Part shown: positions 17,089 through 23,680 of the stretch, piece after piece
How positions within the stretch are numbered: position 1 is the stretch's first letter
How the letters are laid out: the number at the start of each line of letters is the position of its first letter
Source of the DNA: Labrenzia sp. R4_2
Lineage (GTDB): Bacteria > Pseudomonadota > Alphaproteobacteria > Rhizobiales > Stappiaceae
DNA: 64,000 bases
Direction: 5' to 3'
NCBI RefSeq assembly: GCF_017743865.1
Contig: NZ_JAGHRJ010000001.1
Coordinates: 682,001 to 746,000 of the forward strand
Position numbers and translations under genes: made by a program
Notes under the pieces: model-generated
Told to the model about the DNA's origin: nothing
Database searches by the model: none
What the model saw: the letters and a program-made list of their open reading frames with translations, nothing else

Positions 17089-17590
17089 AGGCTAAACATC
17101 AGCAGTCGCTAATTGTTTTAGCAATGGAATATACTACCACAGATAACTTTTCTCTCTGTATACACGTAAGGAGGGGGAAAAGAAATCTTTAATCCGATCT
17201 TCAAAACCTCTCGGCATTAATGGAGCGTATATGGATCTCTGTTGTATGCAGAAATCAAAATATAGAAAGATGATATAGTCACCTTGGGGTGATTAAGGTT
17301 GCGTTCATCGGTTACAGCCCAACAGGGGAAGTTCGTTGCACAGTCTGACAGACTACTGCTCAGGGTCGTGGGGGCTGCCGCTGCTACCCATAATGACAGA
17401 TTGAGTATAGATGATCGCAACCCTGAAAATTTTGGCTATTTAGGACCTGAGAAAAGAGCTCAGGGCGTCGATGCGCTAAAGGGCGATGAAGGCATTTATT
17501 GCTAGCAGCTTTGTTTGTACGCTTGGATCCTGATTTGGCATGACATGAGTTGCTAGTATCCTGTTCAGTCTCTGCAGCCAGCCACAGAAA

Positions 17591-17698
17591 CTATACCTCG
17601 ACAGCAGCCTTGGTATTTTCCTGGGCGCGTTTGATCGCAGCCTTTCCATTCACAAACCAATACCAAAGCCGACCGCCGTTCTCCAGGTAGATTTGCGT
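17591..17698 (-). pseudogene. Decayed phage gene fragment
   Basis: 35 codons with good codon bias. The fragment reads TQIYLENGGRLWYWFVNGKA and continues with AIKRAQENTKAAVEV to a stop. An in-frame TAA lies directly upstream. It looks like the C-terminal end of a lost gene. The family is not recognised. Confidence 0.35.
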
Positions 17699-17817
17699 TT
17701 AGATGCCAGGTAGCTCGCCGGTTATCGCTCTGCCGCATTGTTCCGATCGGACCAGGTCTGTTTCCTGACGATGTTCATTATGCCGCGGCCCTAAGGAGAA
17801 CAAACCCTAGACAGATT

Positions 17818-17839
17818 TGTCCCGGTTTTGTCCGGGACA
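17818..17839. repeat. 16-bp subterminal repeat, right copy, within a perfect palindrome
   Basis: 17818-17833 repeats 6567-6582. Here it is extended to a perfect inverted repeat, TGTCCCGG, loop TTTTGT, CCGGGACA. It could be a recombinase or excisionase arm site, or a terminator. Confidence 0.5.
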
Positions 17840-17930
17840 CTCGGGAAATCCTAATCTGTTCTCTGCATGTTCCTGCACGAAGCTGCAAGGTCGGCTCGGT
17901 GGAAAAACTGTCTCAACCTTCAAAAACCGC

Positions 17931-17959
17931 TTGCTTCCCAAGGCTTCGGGCTCTAAACG
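17931..17959 (+). promoter_or_regulatory. Element-supplied promoter of tRNA-Ser
   Basis: TTGCTT (17931-17936), 17-bp spacer, TAAACG (17954-17959), 9 bp before the tRNA. It has the same geometry as the original promoter at 6425-6453 but a different sequence. Confidence 0.5.
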
Positions 17960-17968
17960 GACCTTATA

Positions 17969-18058
17969 GGAGAGGTGGCCGAGTGGTCGAAGGCGCTCCC
18001 CTGCTAAGGGAGTAGGCGGGCAACCGTCTCGAGGGTTCGAATCCCTTCCTCTCCGCCA
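17969..18058 (+). tRNA. tRNA-Ser(GCU)
   Basis: A 90-nt class II tRNA with encoded CCA. The acceptor stem GGAGAGG pairs with CCTCTCC. The anticodon stem CTCCC/GGGAG encloses the loop CTGCTAA with anticodon GCT. The long variable arm (TAGGCGGGCAACCGTCTC) is typical of serine. The T arm contains GGTTCGAATCC. The 5' half up to the anticodon loop belongs to the integrated element's repeat; the 3' half is the original chromosomal sequence. Confidence 0.97.
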
Positions 18059-18455
18059 CTTCCGCTTAGTTCATACAAGATTAAGAACCAATGATCCTTT
18101 GCCTATAGCCGCAGGCTCTGGCAAAACTGGTCGTTGTATGTCGGCGAGAAAGCTCAGCACACTCTTAGACATCTTTCTCAGAAGCGTTTGGCGCGGCAGT
18201 ATTGCGGTGTTTGGGAAGACGGTTCCACAGGTAAACACTGGGGAGTGACCCTGTGACACTTTCTGAATTCGCTTCCTGGCGTCGTGCAAGTACTCGGTCG
18301 CAGCTGGCTTGCATCCAAGGGTAGGCTGGTCACAGCCTCCGTGGGGGGCAAGTTCTCTGAGACACATCATTCAACAGCGCCATTTGTCCCCGGCTCGGCT
18401 GGGTGCGTTTTTCTAACGGTTTTAACTCACCCGTTGGCCAAAGAATTCAGACAGG
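18059..18455. other. Intergenic region right of tRNA-Ser
   Basis: About 400 bp between the tRNA and the end of the small membrane protein gene. The short frames on both strands lack codon bias. Nothing assignable was seen. Confidence 0.45.
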
Positions 18456-18653
18456 TCACCGAAACCATTGCAGAAGACGGTTTTGTTGCCACATGGCAAG
18501 GCCTGACAATCCCATAAGCGGGAAGACTGCGTAGAGCGTGATTGCCGCGAAAACAGGGTCATCTGAAAACGGCGAATACAGATATGTGCCAACAACGGCA
18601 GAGGCCGCGATGTGGGTCCAACGAAGAGTGCGCCGAAAGGTCATAGGTGACAT
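18456..18653 (-). CDS. Small inner-membrane protein
   Basis: A 65-aa protein with two membrane helices: WTHIAASAVVGTYLYSPF and VFAAITLYAVFPLMGLSGLA. A basic C-terminus (WQQNRLLQWFR) follows. The start is ATG 18653 or ATG 18644 (MTFRRTLRWTH), the latter closer to related short proteins. It is divergent from a TetR regulator across a 96-bp gap holding an inverted repeat, so it is the likely regulated gene. The function is unknown. Confidence 0.65.
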   Translation of the reverse strand: MSPMTFRRTLRWTHIAASAVVGTYLYSPFSDDPVFAAITLYAVFPLMGLSGLAMWQQNRLLQWFR

Positions 18654-18703
18654 GGACTATCCTCTCTATCTTTACGATGCATATATAGACGTAACACGAT
18701 CTT

Positions 18704-18721
18704 TACAAGGTACATATTGTA
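18704..18721. promoter_or_regulatory. Candidate TetR operator
   Basis: TACAA (18704-18708) and TTGTA (18717-18721), an inverted repeat in the shared promoter of the TetR gene and the small membrane protein gene. Confidence 0.4.
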
Positions 18722-18749
18722 TCGGAAACTGTACTGAGGAGGATTGAGC

Positions 18750-19322
18750 ATGTCCCGAAATACACGCCGGTATCACCACGGCGATCTCAGAGCGACACTG
18801 GTCAAGCAGGCAATCACGGCTTTGGATCGTGAACCTGACTCGGAAATTACATTACGGCATCTGGCTAAGGTTGTTGGGGTGTCGCCCATGGCGCCATATG
18901 CGCATTTTGAGGACAAGGATGCGCTGATGGATGCGGTCGCCATCGAAGGATTCTGTTGGTTGGAAACCGCGTTGACCAGTGCATTGGAGCCCTTGGGCGA
19001 AAGCGATGATACAGAAAGTGTGCTTGCTGCACTGGCCGGAGCATATGTCGCTTTTGGAGTTGCTCGTCCGGGCTTGTATCGGGTCATGTTTGCAAGGCCC
19101 GCAAAGCCCCACGGAGATCCTGTCCGCAATGCCGGTGAAAGGGCGTTTCAGCCCTTGCAGAATGTGTTTGCACAAAAAGGTGCAGACGCCCGCCAAAGTG
19201 CGGAAATAGCATGGTCCTTTGTCCATGGCCTCACGCTGCTAGCCGTCAAAGGGTTCATTGAGACCGTCGAGCTTCCTGAACGGCAAATCAAAGCGGCTTG
19301 CAGAATGTTTGCAAAGATCTGA
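18750..19322 (+). CDS. TetR/AcrR-family transcriptional regulator
   Basis: A 190-aa one-component repressor. The N-terminal HTH is HHGDLRATLVKQAI then LRHLAKVVGVSPMAPYAHFE. The C-terminal ligand domain carries the WHG-type signature (ARPGLYRVMFARP and IAWSFVHGLTLL), as in TetR_C_33 proteins. The ATG at 18750 has a strong GAGGAGG site; a TTG two codons earlier is also possible. It probably represses itself and the divergent small membrane protein gene. The ligand is unknown. Confidence 0.9.
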   Translation: MSRNTRRYHHGDLRATLVKQAITALDREPDSEITLRHLAKVVGVSPMAPYAHFEDKDALMDAVAIEGFCWLETALTSALEPLGESDDTESVLAALAGAYVAFGVARPGLYRVMFARPAKPHGDPVRNAGERAFQPLQNVFAQKGADARQSAEIAWSFVHGLTLLAVKGFIETVELPERQIKAACRMFAKI

Positions 19323-19412
19323 TCCAAACAGCATTAGGCCGACAAGACCACCTTTCTCGGCATATTGAATTGTCGCCACTCAGACACAATGCCTTCCAAG
19401 CCAATGGCACAG

Positions 19413-19682
19413 TCAGCGCACTTTCAGATCGCTCTTTGGCTTTGGGGTGTCGGCGGTTTCGGTCCAGGTGAGGCGGAGATCGATGCGGTTGGAGCCGCTG
19501 GAGCGCTCGGCGCGGACCCGCACCGTGATCAACCCGCCCGGTTCCAGAACGATCTCTTCATCGCCATCGCTCAAGGTCAACTCGCCTTTGCCAATACCCT
19601 TGGTCACCGCCTCCAAAAGGGCCTTGATGGACTTGCGGCTTTGAAGGGACTCGTGGCGGAAACTGCCGTCGCCGTTTTGCAT
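19413..19682 (-). CDS. Amphi-Trp domain protein
   Basis: An 89-aa protein that begins SFRHESLQSRKSIKALLEAV. It continues KGELTLSDGDEEIVLEPGG and ends with an alternating strand (NRIDLRLTWTE) whose Trp gives the amphi-Trp domain its name. As I recall from TIGRFAMs, this domain is a defining member of the GAK cassette with an ATP-grasp enzyme and HprK-related kinase B, both encoded just upstream here. It is the last gene of the operon, 15 bp after the metallophosphoesterase. Probably the small substrate or carrier of the cassette, which is inference. Confidence 0.75.
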   Translation of the reverse strand: MQNGDGSFRHESLQSRKSIKALLEAVTKGIGKGELTLSDGDEEIVLEPGGLITVRVRAERSSGSNRIDLRLTWTETADTPKPKSDLKVR

Positions 19683-19697
19683 CGATGCACTCTTTTC

Positions 19698-21017
19698 TCA
19701 AAGATGATGTTCTGGCTTGAAATGTTTGACCCTTGGATAGTCGGAACTCAAGCCCACAACGTCGCCTGAGGGGAAAATAAGCGTCGCGCCCGCGCCGATG
19801 CCGGTGAGGCCTTCCAGACGGCGGGAGGTCCGGTCCAGCGTGATGTCGCCTTCCAGGTGCAACAGCCCGTTCTTGGCCAGGATCCGCTGGCCTTTATGGT
19901 TGTTGACGTGGCCCTGAACGATCATCTTGATGCCAGCCTGGTGCAGAAGCTCAACGCCTGAGGCCGTCAGTTGTCCGTCAACCGGCCGGTATTTGGTGCG
20001 AACCAGATTGGCAACCGGGCCGGAATAAAAGGCAAATGGATCATCTTCGGCTTCCAGCCGGTAGCGCGCGTTGACGGCGGCGGGGCCGTCTTTGGCCAGC
20101 AGTGCGCACATGGTGTCATCGATCCCCGCATGCAGAAAAACGATGGATCCGATCTGTTCGACCACATCCATGGCCGAATAAAACCAGCTGTAGGCACCGT
20201 CCGGGCTCAAAAAGAGATCTCGGCACCGCAGCGACGCTGCGTAGACCTCGCGCATGGTGAGGCCTTCCGCGTGCGCCTGTTTGGCAAACTGTTTTGCCTT
20301 TTTCTTCAGCTTCTTGAGCTCTTTTTCGATCCCCAAGGTCGTCAGATACGGCGCAGCTGCTGCGGGGAACGTTTCCTTCCAGCTTTTGGACGGAAAGATC
20401 CGCTCACGGCACTCCGCCTCGTCCGGCAGGTTTGCCAGGTCTTCCGATGTCACGTAACGCGTGTTGATTTCGGCTAAGAGCGGCAGGATCTTGCGGCCCA
20501 TGCGGACAAAAAGGTGTTCGGTGAGCGGGGCTTTCGGCAAGGTCAGCGCCCGGATCGCAAGCCGCAGCCGAAGATCATGATTTCCCGCAAGCAGACGGAC
20601 GTCAGCGCCAAGATCAAACAGGCGTTTCAGTGCGTTCAGCATGTCGAGGTTGGACGGGCCCTTGTCGAGGCAATCGCCCCCGACGATGATTTTCGCCATC
20701 TGGCCGAAGGGCGTCAGGACAAACCCGTCGTTAAGGCGGCGAACCGCACCGGCTGAAACAAGGGACCGCAAAAAACCGTCGGCATCGGCATGCGGGTCGG
20801 AGATGAAGACAACCGGTTTCTCCGGCCAGGTCCATGTGCCGTGCGAGGCAGCAGCGGCCAAACTGGCGCGAACCGCGCCGGCATTGCCGCCTGAATGATC
20901 CTCATGGAGGGGCCAGGGTTCCAGGTTGCGGGGAAGCGCTGAGAGTTCACCCACATCATCGAAGACAGGCGGCAGCATTGGGTGCGATCTTGCTGCGCGA
21001 CCGGTATGGACTGCCAT
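19698..21017 (-). CDS. Metallophosphoesterase (PPP-like)
   Basis: A 439-aa calcineurin-fold phosphoesterase. Metal ligands are visible in the standard order: ISDPHADADG (Asp74, His76), IVGGDCLDKG (about 112-120), LLAGNHDLR (Asn146, His147), then VFLHAGIDD and VQGHVNNHKG. A charged helical insertion (KELKKLKKKAKQFAKQAHAE) lies in the middle. The motif set points to a serine/threonine or small-molecule phosphatase of the PPP group. It starts 10 bp after the histidine phosphatase stop and belongs to the operon that begins at 25758. The substrate is likely a phosphorylated product of the cassette kinases, by context only. Confidence 0.85.
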   Translation of the reverse strand: MAVHTGRAARSHPMLPPVFDDVGELSALPRNLEPWPLHEDHSGGNAGAVRASLAAAASHGTWTWPEKPVVFISDPHADADGFLRSLVSAGAVRRLNDGFVLTPFGQMAKIIVGGDCLDKGPSNLDMLNALKRLFDLGADVRLLAGNHDLRLRLAIRALTLPKAPLTEHLFVRMGRKILPLLAEINTRYVTSEDLANLPDEAECRERIFPSKSWKETFPAAAAPYLTTLGIEKELKKLKKKAKQFAKQAHAEGLTMREVYAASLRCRDLFLSPDGAYSWFYSAMDVVEQIGSIVFLHAGIDDTMCALLAKDGPAAVNARYRLEAEDDPFAFYSGPVANLVRTKYRPVDGQLTASGVELLHQAGIKMIVQGHVNNHKGQRILAKNGLLHLEGDITLDRTSRRLEGLTGIGAGATLIFPSGDVVGLSSDYPRVKHFKPEHHL

Positions 21018-21027
21018 GATTGAAGGC

Positions 21028-21732
21028 CTAATCGAGCGTCTTATCCGTTAGCTGGCGAATCTTCCACGTCCCGCCAATGTGCGCCCATGTACCATTTTCT
21101 ATGTGACAGAGATGTAACGGCCGGGCGTGGTGCATGCTGTATTGAGCGATCTGATCACGGCTCACGACACCGAGGAGGTGCGCCGCGTGCCGGAAAGAAG
21201 CCCCATGGCCAAAATGCAGCGTCACCGTTCCGGAAGGTTGTTCAGCTGTTGTGCGGGTCAAATGATCCGCAACCCGTTGTCCTGCCATGATCAGGGATTC
21301 CGCACCTTGCAGCGGCAGGCAATAGTCGCTGTCCGATTTCCATGCCACAGGAGGCGCGTCAAAGCGGGGGTCTTCAGTAAGGACGTTCTCAATTTCGTCG
21401 AGCGTCAGATTTGCTGCGCTGCCGACAGAGCGTTCAGCCAGGGAAGGTGTCTGCTCGATGGTCAAGGTGTACCCGTGTTTGATAAGGACATCACACGCGA
21501 GTTGGGCCGTCTGCCAAGCCCGAAGCTGGCAGGAGGAATAAACGATCGGATTGAGTGTCAGGTGTTCGTCTGAAAGCCACCTGGCGAGCTCTTCGCCACA
21601 GGTGTTGGCCTGCGCTTTACCGTTTTCCGTCAGGGGAAAGGGCTGCAAGGCACTGGGCACATTCTTGCGCTGGTGATAGTCGCCGTGGCGGATCAAAACC
21701 GCGATAGGGCTTGTGGCAACCGAACCGGTCAT
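21028..21732 (-). CDS. Histidine phosphatase family protein
   Basis: A 234-aa member of the phosphoglycerate-mutase-like superfamily. The phosphohistidine motif is intact near the N-terminus (VLIRHGDYHQR, RHG at about 14-16), Arg/Glu contacts are visible (SSCQLRAWQTAQLA; TPSLAERSVG), and the second catalytic His is in TVTLHFGHGASFRH. Its ATG overlaps the stop of the HprK-related kinase gene (ATGA), so the two are translationally coupled. It would remove phosphate from a protein or small molecule in the cassette. The substrate is unknown. Confidence 0.88.
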   Translation of the reverse strand: MTGSVATSPIAVLIRHGDYHQRKNVPSALQPFPLTENGKAQANTCGEELARWLSDEHLTLNPIVYSSCQLRAWQTAQLACDVLIKHGYTLTIEQTPSLAERSVGSAANLTLDEIENVLTEDPRFDAPPVAWKSDSDYCLPLQGAESLIMAGQRVADHLTRTTAEQPSGTVTLHFGHGASFRHAAHLLGVVSRDQIAQYSMHHARPLHLCHIENGTWAHIGGTWKIRQLTDKTLD

Positions 21733-22802
21733 ACAAAGAGATCCTTGCCAGTCGCAGCCAATGCATCGAAATCGATGGCGCCGGTCACTTCGCGAATCCG
21801 GACGCTCTTGAGCTGCCGGAGATAAGCGTCCGGCTCCAACGGGTCGTCATCTTGCAGGAAGACACCACTGGCATCCTGAAAGAACGGGCCCGCGCTTTTC
21901 ATGATCGCGCCGAGGAGGTCGGGCCGCTGCGTGAGGTCTGCATCCAGGAGGCGCGTTGGCTCGGTCGAAGTCCGGCTCCAGTTCAACACCCAGAATTCCG
22001 TGAGGGGCGCTGAGAATGATATACGGTCCGGGCCATAGACCTCACTGATGAAGAGGTCATGTTTTTCTTCCAGTTGCCAAAGGTCTTCCGGTGGCATCTG
22101 CAGCAGCTCTCTTTTTCGTTCCTCGGACAGCAAAGGTGCCAGGCGCGGATTGTGCAAAATCGTACCTGGGTTGATGCGCGGATTTTTGGGAATGCCGAGA
22201 CCTTCGGTGTCGTTCGGTGCCGCGCGCACCATGAGCCTGTCATTGGTGACAAAACGGGTCGGCTCGAGATCCATCATGCGCAGGATGGCGGTCGATTTTC
22301 CACCGCCGGACAGTCCGGCAATCGCAAGGCCCTTGTACCCATCGGTTACGGCTGCCGCGTGACAGATCTCCCAACCATCCCGCTTGCAGATGTTGAGGAT
22401 CTGCGTGTTGATGAAGTTGATCACCTGATTGGGATAAGCGAGGCAGGGCCCGAACGCTGTGAGAGCTTGCGGTGACTGCAGGAAGGTTAAGCCCGTGCGG
22501 ATCTTGTGCACCAACCGGCCATCGTCCAGATCAAAATACGCGTCCTTGCGCCCGGTTTTGCCCGGTTCGCGCGCCCAGTCGATCCACTCCGGCGGGGTGC
22601 TGAGACTTTGCCCCTCCAGAACGTCGATGGTGGCTGCAACCGGCCCGGCTGCTGCGAGCGCTTCTTTCAAGTGGTGACGCAGCTCAACAGCCATCGGTAT
22701 ATTGCACCGGACTGCAAGGCGCACCGGCCCGGTCTCAAGATAAAGGGTTTCCGGCAAACCGTTGCGGTTCAGCTGAGCAAGCACATTCGCAACCGATCTC
22801 AT
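21729..22802 (-). CDS. HprK-related kinase B
   Basis: A 357-aa protein related to the C-terminal kinase domain of HPr kinase/phosphorylase. The P-loop is IAGLSGGGKSTAILRMM (about 161-177), preceded by WEICHAAAVTDG as in HprK-like proteins. A downstream region FVTNDRLMVRA corresponds to the metal/catalytic segment. An N-terminal 140 aa without a clear fold carries LDDGRLVHKIRTGLTF. The start overlaps the upstream ATP-grasp stop (ATGA), and its own stop overlaps the next gene. Family name recalled from TIGRFAMs (HprK_rel_B, GAK cassette). It probably phosphorylates a cassette protein; the target is not known. Confidence 0.82.
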   Translation of the reverse strand: MRSVANVLAQLNRNGLPETLYLETGPVRLAVRCNIPMAVELRHHLKEALAAAGPVAATIDVLEGQSLSTPPEWIDWAREPGKTGRKDAYFDLDDGRLVHKIRTGLTFLQSPQALTAFGPCLAYPNQVINFINTQILNICKRDGWEICHAAAVTDGYKGLAIAGLSGGGKSTAILRMMDLEPTRFVTNDRLMVRAAPNDTEGLGIPKNPRINPGTILHNPRLAPLLSEERKRELLQMPPEDLWQLEEKHDLFISEVYGPDRISFSAPLTEFWVLNWSRTSTEPTRLLDADLTQRPDLLGAIMKSAGPFFQDASGVFLQDDDPLEPDAYLRQLKSVRIREVTGAIDFDALAATGKDLFV

Positions 22803-23680
22803 CGGGTCACCTTCGCTATCACATGATCTGCAAGAGCCGCAGCTGCATCGACACCACAGCCTTCCTTGGCCCCGCGATAACCGCCGAAGGCAGACACTTC
22901 GAAGACGATTGAGCCCTCGTCGGTCAGTGCGACATCGACGGTCGTGAAATCAAGGCCGAACGGCGCCTGTGCTTTTCTGGCAAGCTCGATCAGGTCGGCA
23001 TCCGGTTCAAAGGGCGCATATTTGCCGCCGCTGTGGATCGTCGTGTTCCAGCTATCGGATTGGCTGACCCGGGCGTAGGTGCACAAGTAGTCACCGCCCA
23101 GGAACACCATTCCGAGATCCTGTCCGGAAAGGTTCAGCTTTTCCTGGATGTACATCATCGGATTGTCTTCAGCGAACGCGGCGATCTCGGCCCGGGCGTT
23201 GGCGCCCGCCTCGATGATGCACATTCCGCGCGCTTTGGTAGAGTACAGCGGTTTGAAGACGGCCGCGCCATAGCGCTCCACCGTAGCTTCTGCAGCATTC
23301 AGATCTTCTGTCACGACCGTTGCCGGCATGGGTGCTCCGGCCGCGCGCAGAGAGACCGTGCAAGCAAGCCGGTCGATCAGCCGCAACACGGCCTCGGGGC
23401 GGGAGAAGATTTTGACGCCGCGGCTTTCGGCAAAGCGCAAAAGCTCCAGCCGGTCGAGCGCATGCGGACTGTAGATTTCGCTGATCTTCTTGATGATAAG
23501 CCCGTCAAGCGCGCAAAGGTCCTGGCCTTGGTACATGACGGCACCGGTTTCCAGATCCAGCGTCACCGCGGCCATGTCGATCACCAGACGGTAGCCGGTC
23601 TTGGCCGCGATCACATCGGCAAGGGCTTCTGTGGACCATTTGCCGGGAATGCCAACGACCCCGATCTTGATGTCAGTCAA
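22799..23680 (-). CDS. ATP-grasp ligase, GAK-cassette type (RimK-like)
   Basis: A 293-aa ATP-grasp enzyme beginning LTDIKIGVVGIPGKWSTEAL. Nucleotide-binding parts include AAVFKPLYSTKARGM and QEKLNLSGQDLGMVFLGG. The metal/catalytic region is VFEVSAFGGYRGAKEG, where the usual Asn of the RimK EVN motif is Ser. The start is TTG at 23680, eight bases inside the upstream gene and preceded by AAGGAG at good distance. The longer frame to 23857 is low-quality shadow sequence. Relatives ligate amino acids to protein or peptide termini. Its acceptor is unknown; the amphi-Trp protein is a candidate. Confidence 0.82.
   Translation of the reverse strand: MTDIKIGVVGIPGKWSTEALADVIAAKTGYRLVIDMAAVTLDLETGAVMYQGQDLCALDGLIIKKISEIYSPHALDRLELLRFAESRGVKIFSRPEAVLRLIDRLACTVSLRAAGAPMPATVVTEDLNAAEATVERYGAAVFKPLYSTKARGMCIIEAGANARAEIAAFAEDNPMMYIQEKLNLSGQDLGMVFLGGDYLCTYARVSQSDSWNTTIHSGGKYAPFEPDADLIELARKAQAPFGLDFTTVDVALTDEGSIVFEVSAFGGYRGAKEGCGVDAAAALADHVIAKVTR

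Larger units (their letters stand above)
17089..17968. other. Right-end non-coding part of the element
   Basis: About 880 bp with no intact gene. It holds a short decayed coding fragment (17591-17698), the second copy of the 16-bp subterminal repeat within a palindrome, and the promoter of the rebuilt tRNA-Ser gene. Confidence 0.5.
6463..18009. mobile_element. Integrative element / decayed prophage in tRNA-Ser(GCU)
   Basis: An 11.5-kb insertion bounded by 41-bp direct repeats of the tRNA-Ser 5' half. Features are a terminal tyrosine recombinase pointing at its own att repeat, an excisionase-like gene, remnants of a phage lysis region, and three AT-richer cargo genes with a shared C-terminal repeat. 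No capsid, portal, terminase or replication gene is visible. It is therefore a strongly reduced prophage or a satellite-like element rather than an intact phage. A 16-bp repeat (TGTCCCGGTTTTGTCC) lies 64-104 bp inside the left end and about 135 bp inside the right end. Base composition of 9.8-17.5 kb is lower in GC than the flanks. Confidence 0.9.

Noticed and set aside
17299-17505. 68-codon plus-strand frame near the right end of the element.
   Set aside because: No similarity to known folds, no ribosome site, and codon use is not convincing.
17818-17839. Similarity of the element palindrome to the chromosomal GTCCCGG..CCGGGAC repeats at 26896 and 33269.
   Set aside because: Only the 7-bp GC arms agree and the loops differ; such arms arise easily in GC-rich DNA, so a common origin is not claimed.
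18071-18517. Overlapping frames on both strands after the tRNA-Ser gene.
   Set aside because: They overlap each other, lack codon bias and contain no motif; treated as intergenic.
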